The notes beneath the pieces are model-generated. The model ran no database searches. It saw nothing but the letters and a program-made list of their open reading frames with translations, and had not been told where the DNA came from. From Massospora cicadina (lineage: Eukaryota; Entomophthoromycota; Entomophthoromycetes; Entomophthorales; Entomophthoraceae), in assembly GCA_022478985.1 (NCBI GenBank), contig JAKSZP010017395.1, positions 40,362 to 104,361 on the forward strand: 64,000 nt of DNA, given 5' to 3'. Shown here piece after piece: positions 46,958 to 57,960 of this stretch; the stretch's first letter is position 1, and each line of letters begins with the position of its first letter. The translations under genes were made by a program, and so were the position numbers.

Positions 46958-47873
46958 CCATCATCAAATGTTTAGACATCAGTTGCAAATTCAAGTGTAG
47001 CTACACCTTAATGGGGATAATTAAACACCTTATGGTTTGGGCCATTTTAGATTATCACAAAGTTGGTGACAGATGCCTATACAATAAAAATTATTGCTAA
47101 AGGTCATATAGTGAATAAGGTCTAAAATTATTTAAAGTGTTGGATTTATGTAAAATATAAAAAATTATATAGCTTGTACATAGAAAAAGGATATAAAAAA
47201 TAAAAATATATTTTGAAAGAAATATTTACAGGGTATTTCTCTTTGAAAGTTAAGTAGACAAATATATACCTGCAAAATTAATATCGTATATAATTCTTCT
47301 GTGATCTTTTGTAACGGGACTTGTTCCCCTTTACAATGTCTCATGGGGAGGGAGATGCACTATTTGGTAGTAAAGATAGTAACAAGGACTGGGTAAATGG
47401 GGACGTTTATCAGGACCAATTCTTGATCTAACCAGGTCCATTGTTTTTGTCGTGGGTCATGAAGAAATATAAGTTGAAAATCCACACTGATCAATTTATA
47501 AGATCCCTGACCTGTAGGAAAACAGGTGTTCAGGAAATTACAAATGACAATTATGACTGAGAAAACCCGTTATAAGTATGTAGCTGTGAGAACCATCCCT
47601 TGTTAGACAGCAGTGAACATGAGGAGAGGAGGATGAATCATGTTCTGAAAAAGGTCATGAGAAGAATTATGAAGCATGGAGAAAGATCTAGCTTTGAAGA
47701 AGAAGAAGAATTCTATTGGACTGAAGAACTCAGATGACCATAGAATGATTTTAAATATGCCGGCTGACTCATGACACAGAATGAAGCAGCATCTACTTAC
47801 AAAACACATCTTTGTTGCTAACCTGGAAAATCTGGGAGATGTAATAGCATTGTGGAATCCCAAATTATACAGC
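46958..47873. other. internal non-coding part of element I
   Basis: About 0.9 kb between the last ORF piece and the 3' LTR. AT-rich; a purine-rich stretch (GAGGAGAGGAGGATGAA, about 47619-47635) lies 240 bp before the LTR. No coding pattern seen. Confidence 0.5.
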
Positions 47874-48902
47874 TGTCATAGATTATAAGAAAGTATCTTT
47901 CATAACCCGCTCTGAATTACTTTACTAATTAGAAACTTTAGGGGACGTTGGAGATATTGATGTTCAATGACTGCTGTTAGGAATGTTCTCTTATAGGACA
48001 TCAGTTTAGTCTAATTCAGGATTTGATACTAAGATCGATGATTAATGTTTACATTAGGGATCATCCCCTTTAAAGTCTGTAAGGATATGAATTGTTGGTT
48101 TAATATTTAACAACTAAAACTTTATGAAAATCAATTCTGATTTTTTGCCATTCATTAAGGATAATTAGAGTTACTAAGCCGAGGATAACTCTTTTAATGG
48201 CAGTAATTTGCAGGTTATCCTTAGTGAAGTGGTCTGCTGTAAATTTGATAAATGGTCACTACCAAAGCAGAATTTTAGCTTGGAAAGGCTAATATTTTGG
48301 GGTTGGATAAAATTGTTGGGACACAATATTTCAGAATACAGCCCAAGAAGGGCCAGAATATAGTTGATGATAATACAACTAGGTGGATGAAGTGTTTCAT
48401 CGTTTTAATATGACTCTTTTGGGGTAATTCATTGTCAAATGAAAGCCGTTTCCATTAAGTTCCAACCAAAAGATTGAGCACCAAAGTCCATAAATAAGCC
48501 CCTTGGTTCATTTAATTAAGAAAACTTTGAAAGACAAGTAATTAGATAGTAATACATTTATTTTGTTCTCTTGTGAAAGATTTTAAAGGATAGTTTCCAT
48601 TGTCTAACTTTGTTCTCAAGTATGCTTGTGTAAAGGTTATAGTATAATATGATCTGTTCAGTTTCTCTCAAATGCTCTTATGTGAGAATTAAAGTATAAT
48701 TTCCTTATCTAAATATGTTCTCAAATTGCCAGCAGTTAAGCTGTTAGTACCTGAATGTAGGAGAATACTTTTTCGAGATTAATACTATTGTTTGTGAAGA
48801 AACTTAACTGGATAGTCTTCTTCATACATATATCACATTACCCTTATCATTAATAAAACTAATCACACATGAACCTGAGAAGAAAACTCATAAAAGTTTA
48901 CA
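47874..48902 (+). repeat. 3' LTR of element I
   Basis: Starts TGTCATAGATTATAAG and ends TAAAAGTTTACA, followed by CCAAC. Confidence 0.88.
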
Positions 48903-48907
48903 CCAAC

Positions 48908-50100
48908 TCTTCAAACTACTTCATATTTTCTCTCGTTGGTGTATCCTTAGTTGTATTCTCATTATCTGGTTCTATGCTTTTGAAGGTAGAAATCACAAGT
49001 TGCTCAACTTTTTAATAGAGCTTTATCCTGATAGGTTTAGAGGCTTGTGCCAAGTAGTATCATTTGATCCAATTCCATCAATCCTATTCACTCATAGTTA
49101 AGCAGTTACAGCCACTGTGCTAGGCGCCCCAAACACGTGGTATCCTGCATTGACTATACCCTCATCTCTATAATCTTCCTTTTTGGTGTGTAAATTCACC
49201 CAGATTACTGCATTGATGGCATCTCTGGTAAAAATCACATTCTTATTCTCATTAGCATTCAACAGACATGAGCGTCAGAAGTGTCCAGGTTTAAGGAATT
49301 TGTTGCTGGTAAACCTTCTCAAAGGTTGATGTTCCACTATTTTGGAGTCTTATCTCTATATTACTAGCTCTTATACTAAGAAAAGTAGATATCCTTGCTC
49401 GTTCGTCAAGGAAGTGATCCTGAAGCTTTGTATTATGACTTATAAATTACTTGGACATCTAGTAAAGCCTCCTTGATGGCATTTAGTAGCATCTCGGCCT
49501 TGATGGCTGATGTCATGTGCATCTCTAAAAAGAAATGCATCCTTAAGTAAACTCAGCAGCACCATTTTTCAGTTGGTAGATCCAAAGTTCCATTTGAACA
49601 TAATTGTTATCCTTTAGGTAGTAACTTGCAAGATAATTAGCAAATGACTCTCTTTTTGCACATCTTCATGAGCAGAAAGTCCTGGTTCATGTCTTGAGCA
49701 TATTAATCACTTCTAAACTCTACAGGAGAGTTTTCATCACTTTAGTCCAGGTTAAACCAGGTCAAAACCCTGTACTGAGAAACTCTTGAGCCTTATGACT
49801 CATAAAACCTTTTATGTGGCGAGCCTTCTGGAAATCACTCACGCCGTCCATACTATTTTCAGACATTTGTACAAAACCAGTGATGGTTTCCTCACCAGGT
49901 GTATACATTGACTTGAAGGTAGGCTTGAAGTTCTGGACCTAATCAATAGGTACAGTGTGCATCATGTGCATTGTGCGGCAATCAATTCAGTACCCGAGAT
50001 TGTTTCTTAGCTGAGTATCTTGCTGGGATGAGGTAGTTCTGGTACAATATGCAGTTAAGCTTTCAAGTCATTTAAATTTTTATACATGTTGTATATCATG
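48908..50100 (-). pseudogene. element H gag, broken
   Basis: Minus-strand reading upstream of the H pol, after element I. Pieces include VQNFKPTFKSMYTPGEETIT (about 49940-49880) and GVSDFQKARHIKGFMSHKAQ (about 49845-49785), the capsid-like part. A knuckle relic reads SNKFLKPGHF.RSCLLNANEN (about 49309-49250), where both first Cys positions of CX2CX4HX4C are mutated. Downstream are AGYHVFGAP and NLHTKKEDYRDEG. The order gag then pol fits the minus orientation of H. Confidence 0.7.
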
Positions 50101-50946
50101 GATTCGTGCTGTTCTAAACACTCCTAATGTCCATTAGCATTTTTAATTATGTTCTTGTTTATAAAGAATAACTTTATTTTTTGAAAAAGAGGCGACTACA
50201 CAGGCTTTCAAGGTTATAATACTTAACTAACAAAGCTACTTGTTTAGACAAGAAGCGCGATTATGAGACAGCAAAGACTTAGTTGAAACTTGACCTTGTT
50301 CACTTGTTACATTTAGGCACTTAAGCCTAAATTTAAATTAAAACAGATACTAGTAAAATATAATAAACCAACACTAAGGTAACTTTAAAGTTGATATTAA
50401 TCTCATAAAGCCTAGGTGACGAATGACAACTAATTGCCCACCTATCAAAGTCATTGGTATCAATTGTCATAAAATAATACTCTTACAACTATTCATTAAC
50501 CTGCAGCATTTGGCATGCTATTGGCTGGAACTTCCATTGACTTAATTCCAGAAGTGATGGCAATTGCACCCTCAAGTCTGGTAAACTAAAACTATTGGGA
50601 ATCATCCCCTAATAAATCATGAAAGTCTGATATTTTAATTACCCTAATTGATCCTATGATTGACATAATTACTATTGGAGCTTCCTCTTCTTGGAAGCCT
50701 AAAAGTCATTGAAATAGTTTCAAATGATTATATGCTTAGTTATGGCTTCCTCCATGGAAGCTTAAAGACATTGATACTAATTATAATTTTGGGAATCAAC
50801 CAAGATAGATTAAAGTACTTGTATCAGAACATGTTAGGAAATGCATAACTTGGAAGCACTAACAGTCTTTTATAACTTTAATGTGGAAATATCTTTTTTA
50901 TGGCAGATTATAATCTCATAATTGTTATAGAATCAATGAAGCTCAT
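50101..50946. other. gag start/leader of element H, no clear coding
   Basis: By position this is the 5' part of H gag or its leader. I see no sustained reading. Two imperfect copies of GGAGCTTCCTC..TGGAAGC followed by TAAAAG/TAAAGA and CATTGA lie near 50675 and 50745. Confidence 0.4.
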
Positions 50947-52005
50947 TGTCAGGATTTTAACCAGATGAATCCTTCTGATAGTATTTGAATTAAGGGTTTT
51001 GGTTAGTCAGGTGTAATTGCTGCTAGTCTCATAGTTCAATACTATTTAATGTTATATATATTTGTTCATGTTTAGGTTTGACAGAAGAAGCTTTTGCCAC
51101 CAAAAACCATCTGAAGGTCGTTGTGGGAGTTTCCAGTGGAAAGCTGATGAATCTGTTATGACTCAATCAAAATGGTTCCATCAACTAATTTGGAGCACCA
51201 GCAACTCATGCCAAGGATGCTCGAATTCCTATTAATTTACAAGTCTATATATGATCAACCAGCAACTTATGCTGAGGATGGATTGACCTAATATTAATTC
51301 GGTGATCAGTGAGCAGATCTGGAGGGAATCACTATGAGTATGAATGAATAAAAGTTTACAATCTGATAAAAGTTTGGAATCAAGAGGCTGATGGGTTTTT
51401 GGCAGATTATTGGCCAAAGAGCACTAGGGCCAGTATCCCTGAAAGTACTATAAATAGTTGTTCATTCCCTCATAATAAACATCTCTTGTTTGCCATCTTT
51501 CCTGTTTGTTTGAAGTAGCTTGGTGCCACTAGAGTGGGAAAGGTGGAATAGGAGATCCCCAATAGGCGTGGGTGATCACACCTGGAGTGGCCAGCGCTGC
51601 CAGCTCCCATACCTCCTCCTTATGAGAAACCAGTGGGAACCTGGCCAGTTGGCTACCAGTGGTGAGTTGCATAGCCACCAACCCTAGCAGGGTGCAGCGC
51701 GAGAGGTGCCATAGCCGCCCAAGAAGGGGGATGGACTCACTGGGGCATTCCCAGATGGGTGGTGAAGGGTCACGAGGGTGGGGCAGCGTGGGAGTGCCTG
51801 AGCCTCCCAGGAAGGGGAAGGACTTGCCGGGGCACACGCCAAGGACGCCTGAGGCTAAAGGCGAAGCCATTGGTGGTTAGTTGGTAGGTTGGGCACAGGA
51901 CTTATAAGCGTTGGTACGCCAATGAAGGCAAAATAGCAAAGGGCCACCAGTCTTCATACTGGTTGGCCTGGCACACTAGCGGAGCCCAAGGTCGATTTTG
52001 TGACA
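50947..52005. mobile_element. solo LTR K2 (1,059 bp)
   Basis: Same family as K1, very similar in the GC-rich half (for example GTGGGTGATCACACCTGGAG, TGGCCAGCGCTGCCAGCTCC). It has the canonical ends TGTCAGG and TTTTGTGACA. Flanks are CTCAT (50942-50946) and CTCTT (52006-52010), 4/5. No internal element sequence adjoins either side. Confidence 0.9.
51449..51457 (+). promoter_or_regulatory. TATA-like box of LTR K2
   Basis: TATAAATAG, same position as in K1, followed by TCCCTCATAATAAA. Confidence 0.5.
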
Positions 52006-52010
52006 CTCTT

Positions 52011-52209
52011 CTAGAATTCTCTTTAAAGTGCTTAAATCAGTTTTAAATTCTGATACTTTTATGTACAATGTTTGGAGCCTTGAACAGAATGGCTGCTCCA
52101 CCCTCGTCAGGAGTATAGAGGAATCTTAACCACAATAGGAAACCATATCTTCTTCAGCAAAATTGTTCTTGAGAAATCTCATGCTTTATACTTTGATCTG
52201 ATGGTGTCA
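52011..52209 (-). other. leader of element H
   Basis: Between K2 and the H primer-binding site. A minus-strand reading FLYTPDEGGAAILFKAPNIV (near 52130-52070) is notable but I do not recognise it. Confidence 0.4.
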
Positions 52210-52227
52210 CCCATGTAGTATACACCA
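52210..52227 (-). promoter_or_regulatory. primer-binding site of element H
   Basis: Minus-strand TGGTGTATACTACATGGG, 16/18 identical to the D site. It adjoins the H 5' LTR. Confidence 0.7.
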
Positions 52228-53401
52228 CAATCAGCCCAATGTCCTTACTCAATTAGTTTGGTTGGCTGACCTTCTGTAGAAGAGTTCTTTTCCACACATA
52301 TTAGACATCTGGCAATCCTTTGAAGGTACATACCATTTCTCAATGTCTAAATCTTCTTCTAATGCTACCAGTGTAGCATCTTTTGCTCATTGGAACTGTT
52401 CATCGCCCTTCTGGTGGTATTTTGCCTGACACTCATGAACATGACTTTGATATGGTGACCCAACTGAAGACTCAACAGAAACCTCAACTAGTCTTTTCCT
52501 TGGCATTCTTATTAACCCAAGATGGTATAATAAACAATTGTTATCTTCTTTAGATCCTAAACTAGTTATGGCAATTTCTTCACTTAAACTAAAATTAAGT
52601 TAAAAACAAGGATAGTCTAAGATTCTGTGGTAAAGTGTTTTTTCAAAAAAATTGATATATCTTTATACTTCTATAAAATAAATTATAAAAAGTGCTAATT
52701 AAAAATAATTGGAAATGGTATTTGACATTACTTTAAAGGCTTCACAAACCCTCTAAGTCTCCTACTGATTTTGCTTTAGTGGCAGAATCCATTTTGTTTA
52801 ATGCTTCAATCTTCTAGCTCCATCTCATGGTGGACATCCTTAAACAGGATGTTTGGTGGCCCCTTGCTCAGTACTTGCTTCTGAGTCTAGGGCGGCAGTA
52901 AAAATCACGTAATTACTTCTTCTCTCAATTTGGTATTATGCTGATTTCATAATTTAATTAATGGCACTTCTCAGTTGCACCTCTCTTCAGGATTTTGATT
53001 AACTCTGAAAATTGATTTATTGCTTTTTTGGGCAATATTATATATAAGTTTTGATTGCTTCCTTTGAGGTAATTCAGTTTGGTCATTACTTTGTCATTAA
53101 TAATTTGTAAATTCTTTGGACCCAATGGTATAAATGGGGTCAATTTTTTAGCTTTCATCAGCATTGCCAATGTCATATTTATACTAAAAACTTTTTTATT
53201 TTCAAGTCAAATTATTTTGGATGACATCGTCCCAACTAGCTAATATATTCTCTGTGGACATCATCTATTGAAGGGGATTAATTTCCCTGGTCCATGACTT
53301 GATCTCATATTAATAAATTCTGAAGTGTAAGTATACTCGTGGGGTTCCTTTTAAAGGGTGTAAAATTATTTTCTAGCTTACTTGTAGTGTCTTCCATGAT
53401 A
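52228..53401 (-). repeat. 5' LTR of element H
   Basis: Collinear with 4631-6430 minus M: shared TAAATCTTCTTCT, TTTGCTCATT, GAACTGTTC, CAACAGAAACCTC-like, TTTAATGCTT, TATAAATGGGGTCA and TCATCAGCATT. The minus-strand start is TATCATGGAAG at 53401 (TG changed to TA). Confidence 0.7.
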
Positions 53402-54295
53402 ACTAGAAGCAGGATATAATTTATGCAAGTCTATATTAACAATTTCCCTCGTTGTATTTCTTAGCTTGCACCATTAGATATAATTTAACAATAGTTACCA
53501 TGCAAAACTTCTCAAGTAAAATGTCATGAATAAATACTTTCTAACTCCTGATTATCCTATAATGTCTTAAACAACTGTTTTTAATACTTATCATAAACAT
53601 GCTTTTTAAATTAGAAGAATTAAAGTGGAAAATATGTAATAAAGCCAATGATAATTGACCCAAAGTATTCCTATTTTCATCTAAACATAATTTTACTCAT
53701 ACAAATTAGTAGTATTAAGTTTCCTAGAATAACATAAATGAGCACCAAAAATTGGGACGTCTGAAAGCCATATACATAGCGTTATAATAATCTAATAAAA
53801 TATGACTTGAAATTGTATTTGTTCCAATTTCATTTAACATTAACCTAGAATATAATAAAATAAGTGTAAGATCAATACTTAAAATAGTAATGTTTGCAAT
53901 TAAGTTAACACTTTAAACCCACTAAAGCACCTAAGTGGAGTTTTACTAGGGTAAATCTTGCAATATACTTAATCTATTTTAGTGCCACTAGATCATTATC
54001 TAAAAAACTTTTCATTTAATATATTTAAGATATTGTTGAGGTCCTTAATAATAAAGTTTGCTGAAAATATGTAAAAATACCAGGATTTTATCAAAGGACC
54101 ATTTATCTAAATTTTTAGTTTCCTTAAAAGATATTACTTAAGTCAATTACTATAGTCTTACAGAAGCATTTTTAAAAAAGTTGATACTTTATTTTTAAAT
54201 TTATGAAATATTTTAGTCAATTAACTTATAATGGAACGATAGTTTATTTATCCTTTAAGTATAATCATCTATGAGTAAAATGTCTTTTAATTTTT
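53402..54295. other. AT-rich stretch, nothing recognised
   Basis: About 0.9 kb of very AT-rich sequence between the H 5' LTR and the 3' end of LINE G2. No coding, LTR termini or tandem repeat noticed. Confidence 0.5.
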
Positions 54296-54399
54296 TCAGG
54301 GAAGGCCGACCATGGGATGGACACTTCTGATAAACTCCAACTACAAAACACCAAGAAATTCAAGGGACACCCCAGAGGAGCCGAGGCTACCTCCTGTTT

Positions 54400-57014
54400 C
54401 CAGAAGGACTGATATGAAAGGAAGAGGTGGAGTGACAGGGGAGGCCTGGTTAAAACTAAGAATGAATGAAGGAAAGAATCTGATGAGAGGAACCAGATGG
54501 GGAACCAGGATGACAGCAACTGGCCTTGGTGGAATGGCAGGTAGCCAAACAACCAAGATTGAAAGTGATCCATAAGGTGGGAATGGAAGCTATGCACAGC
54601 TTCATGAGGGTTGGGGTAGTGCCAGAGAGTGCATCAAGGACAATAGTGTACATTGTCTATAGTGCTATTGCAACAATTAAGGCATGGAGCAATGGGTGGT
54701 TAGGGGAGGACATGGAAAAAGCGAAGATGTTTTGGGACAGGCTGAAAGCCTGCTCACTCTCCTGGCAAAAGAGGCGAATAACATCTCGCCAATTTTCCTG
54801 TGAAGGCGGGCAATCATTTAAGCAATGGACTAAAGAGCTGTACTGACCGCATACAACGCATGAAGTTTGAGAGGCATTGGACCGCTAAGCTGTGTGGTAC
54901 ACTTTTCTCAGGCATCTCCACACAGTGGCGCGAATAAGGTGTTGTAAAAGAGGATTGTGAGTGTACCGCCAAATGCTCTTCTGGGTCTCCAAAGAGTAAA
55001 GGGTGTTGAGCTTATCAAGGTAGTCCACACGGGCAATGAGGTGGAGACATAGGGGTACCAGGCTGTTTAAAACGACTTTACCATGGACCTCTTGTTTAAA
55101 GTTGGGAGTAGGGCGACCCCTTTGGGCGGTATGTCCACTGATGCTTAATCTCCACTCAGCGCTCCGCATGGAGAGGAAAATTTGTTTGAAATGGGGCGAC
55201 GTCCAATGTAGGCCCACAGCAGAGGGATGCAAGGCAAGTAGCTTAGCAGAGAATGGGGTAGTAGGATTGCTGAGGCCCAGGGCGCAGGAAAAATTGGAGC
55301 GGGCTGCGCATGACCAGTGTTGGTCTGAGAGAGTGTGAGGTTGGTGACTGCAGCAATCCAGGTGCCAAATATTTTATCAGCATGGGCCTTGTAGTTGAGC
55401 AGGCCCATAACACCACTATGGAGAGGGCCAAACATGACATCCAGGAGCACTGGCGGTGGGCGGCCTAAGCAAAGCCACTTTGTAGGAAAGCGTATAAAGA
55501 GGTGAAGAAAGAGGGGGGAAAGCGATAGCATGGCCACAAACCAGACTTTAGACAGGAGCGTAGAGTTGGCAAGTACAACCCAGCCTGGGAGGGTAGTCTG
55601 ATGGGCTCTGAGGGAAGTGATGCGTTTTGTGACATTGTCTAGAATATGGTGCTCCATCACCAATGAGACGTACCCTCCCGCCTCCAGCCACACTCCCAAA
55701 TTTCATACTGGACCATCAGTGGGTCTTGGTACAAAAGGGAGCACAAGCAGGGTGGTATGGGATTAGAGGTGCAAGCAAACCTGTGAGCTAGCTGCTGAAG
55801 CAGTTAGGTAGCGAGCGCTGGTGACCAGAGGGCTTGGTACCAGCCAAGGAGGATGATTTTGGTTTTGGAGGCGTTAAGTGCAACGTTACTTACCCTATAA
55901 AATCATGGATAGTAGCCTCAAGCGCGCGTACATCTTGGTTGTTAGACACCCATACCACACAATCATCAGCAAATGCCAGCATTTTAACTGGTGCTTGGCA
56001 TGGCACATGGACACTAGTAAGGCGGTCATTCACATTGCGCAAAAAGTGATTTGAGGTTAAAGTTTACAAGAGTGGGCTTAAAGGGTCCCCTTGACGGAGG
56101 CCCCTTTGAGAGTGAGCCACATCAGTGAGGAAGCCAGTGCCACGCACAGCCATTGTGAAAGATTCTGTAAGCAACATCACCCAGCTTATGAACCGATGGG
56201 GAAAGTGGAACTTGTAGATGCAGGCTTTGAGGTAATCCTAGTTGACCCTATCATAAACCTTATGCTGGTCTATGAAAAAAGAGCCCCAGTAGCCGTGGAT
56301 TGGAAGAAGTTGAATATATTGTGTATGTTGTCCCATTTAGTCCGCATGGGAATAAAATCAAATTGTTCAGGGGAAATGAGAGCAGAGGCAACAACCCCTA
56401 GACGGTTGGCTATAATTTTAGTAAATATTCTAGTATCAGTATTAGCAGGAGATATAGGGCGCCAGTTAGCCAATTCCATTTTATCCCCTTTCTTAACTTT
56501 TGAATTTTATTTGAGGTGGGCCGACCTGGGGATTTTTAGCACCAATTAAGGTGAAATCAAATGAATGAGAAAGGAGGATAATCCCTGGAAAACTTCATGC
56601 GCAGCTTATGATAGACCAGTTTATCCATGGACCGCCTTTGCTATTCACTATCTTGGTTTAGGGCATTGGTGAGCAACTCTAACTCAATCATAATCATCCC
56701 CTACCCAAATTTCATAACTGAGATCAAACTTGGGGAGGCAGTGGTAGAGGGTCCATATTCTACCACTGAGGTATCCTCCCCTAGCTTATCCTCTTTCTTA
56801 TACAGCATTACTGTGTATGTCTCCTGGCCCCCAGGAAGGAGGCGCATTTTAAACAGATGCAGGTTCATAGAGGCAAGCAACAAAGAGGAAAAATATTTAA
56901 AGTATCTCTTATAGAACTCATATGGAATCCCATCTGGACCTGGCATTTCCTGTGCGGTACATCACAAATGACATACCAGAGCTTGTCTCAAGTAATTAAA
57001 TTCATCATCACCGG
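54400..57014 (-). pseudogene. LINE ORF2 of G2, RT and C-terminal part
   Basis: Minus-strand reading. RT: MPGPDGIPYEFYKRYFKYFS (56946 on) and LLPGGQETYTVMLYKKEDKL, then SINE-2, then MELANWRPISPANTDTRIFT (56479 on), SALISPEQFDFIPMRTKW, FFIDQHKVYDRVN (Asp kept here), RQGDP-like and LAFADDCVVWVSNNQDVRAL (about 55965-55900; FADD intact). The region 55699-55145 is a long open stretch with WVVLANSTLLSKVWFVAMLS, typical of the post-RT thumb region. The C-terminal end has FQSWLFGYLPFHQGQLLSSW FPIWFL. Stops and frameshifts are present but fewer than in G1. Confidence 0.88.
56496..56785 (-). mobile_element. SINE-2, tRNA-like head, LINE-G 3' tail (290 bp)
   Basis: Absent at the matching place in G3 (KKGNRLDLTKWRP). 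Flanks on the plus strand are TTATCCCCTTTCTTA (56481-56495) and TTATCCTCTTTCTTA (56786-56800), 14/15. On the minus strand it begins GCTAGGGGAGGATACCTCAG; TACCTCAGTGG fits a box A, and AGTTTGATCTC about 45 bp on is a weak box B. Its 3' end, ATCCCCAGGTCGGCCCACCT then CAAATAAAATTC, matches the LINE-G tail TCCCCTGGTCGGCTTGCCTT. The head folds into a hairpin (56732-56781). Confidence 0.8.
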
Positions 57015-57095
57015 TTGGCTTTTCTTTCCTATAATGATAACATCAGTTATCAAAATTTGATTTGAGCAGATAATTTTGATAATCACACAGGTGAG

Positions 57096-57958
57096 ATGAG
57101 CGAATTCAATAAAACTTAACTAAACTGGGCAAAAGTCATATCAGGCAATGGCCAAAACGGTGCACCCAAGGGCACAAAACGCCCTGGAGGTGGACTGGGA
57201 GCCAACGCCACCAAAAAACCCCAAACCCAAACACCACCCGGGTTTGTGGAATTTACCACAAAACAGAACCAATATATGGAAATACAGTATGCACAGCCCC
57301 TATCAAAAGTGGAACACAGGCTCTGAATTTTCTTAGGGGTAGAATCCCCAACCCTGTGGGAAAATGTAGGCGAGGCACAGGCCTCCCTCTTTCCCCATGT
57401 GGTATATGTTACCACCCACACCATCCACCGCAGCTGGATCAATATGGGTTTCAAAACCAAATAAGATGCAGATGCTGCAGCAAAAGTCTGTGCCAAAATA
57501 GCCCTCCCCAAGGGCAAATGAATTGTGCACACCGTGTGCACCAGATGGAACAAAGCAAACACTTTTTCACCTCTTTCAACTTGCTTCCCACCAACCTCCC
57601 CCATAAGCTAATTGAGGAAGGACTCCAATTTGGCCTTTAGAGCTACGGAGAAATAAAACAACTAGAATTACAGCGATTCCACCCGATTCCAAACCTGTGC
57701 ACAAGAAAGGCAATTACTGTAATCAACCCAGTCCCCGATGTGACCATGGACTTAACCAAAATTACATGCATCGTGGTGTTTCACCTCCCAGATGGGGGAG
57801 TGTCAAACCCTTTCCGCGTCACACCAGAATGCGCACCTCCCATCAACAACCATTACACCACACTGGGGCACAAGAAACATGCGTGCCCCATGAAGGAGGG
57901 CATCTTGGCCCCAGACTTTTGCGATGATGCTATGGATGAAGATGAGGAGAATTCATAA
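57096..57958 (+). pseudogene. LINE ORF1, broken, G3
   Basis: ORF1 proteins of this LINE type bind element RNA. The likely start is ATG at 57096 (MSEFNKT), with a stop eight codons in, then NWAKVISGNGQNGAPKGTKR and TPPGFVEFTTKQNQYMEIQY. A stop near 57330 and frame changes follow. Later pieces are IVHTVCTRWNKANTFFTSFN, NLLPTNLPHKLIEEGLQFGL, ITCIVVFHLPDGGVSNPFRV and YTTLGHKKHACPMKEG, the last being a half knuckle. It ends in the acidic DDAMDEDEENS at 57958. The ORF2 ATG follows two bases later. Confidence 0.78.
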
Positions 57959-57960
57959 AA

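Larger units (their letters stand above)
45251..48902 (+). mobile_element. non-autonomous LTR element I (3.65 kb)
   Basis: Two collinear LTRs of about 1.03 kb bound only about 1.6 kb of internal sequence with no pol. Flanks are CTAAC (45246-45250) and CCAAC (48903-48907), 4/5. A primer-binding site at 46289 fixes the plus orientation. It interrupts H between gag and protease. LTRs together are longer than the internal part, as in LARD- or TRIM-type elements that depend on another element's enzymes. Confidence 0.85.
4631..53401 (-). mobile_element. Ty3/gypsy element H, outermost and oldest host element, in pieces
   Basis: Reconstructed from pieces in minus order: 5' LTR (53401-52228), primer-binding site, leader (to 52011), solo LTR K2, gag (about 50100-48908), element I, protease/RT/RNase H/integrase start (45245-42374), element D, integrase end (7004-6431), polypurine tract, 3' LTR (6430-4631). 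The LTR copies align over about 1.15 kb once solo LTR M is removed from the left one. The flanking 5-bp duplication is not visible, as expected for an old copy, so H is less certain than the elements inside it. Confidence 0.72.

Noticed and set aside
51529..51880. Open frames on both strands in the GC-rich half of solo LTR K2
   Set aside because: Same region in K1 has different frames and stops; the sequence is an LTR, and openness follows from high GC.
57116..57604. Minus-strand open frame of 162 codons
   Set aside because: Antisense to G3 ORF1, which has matching block order with LINE ORF1 proteins. No motif on the minus strand.
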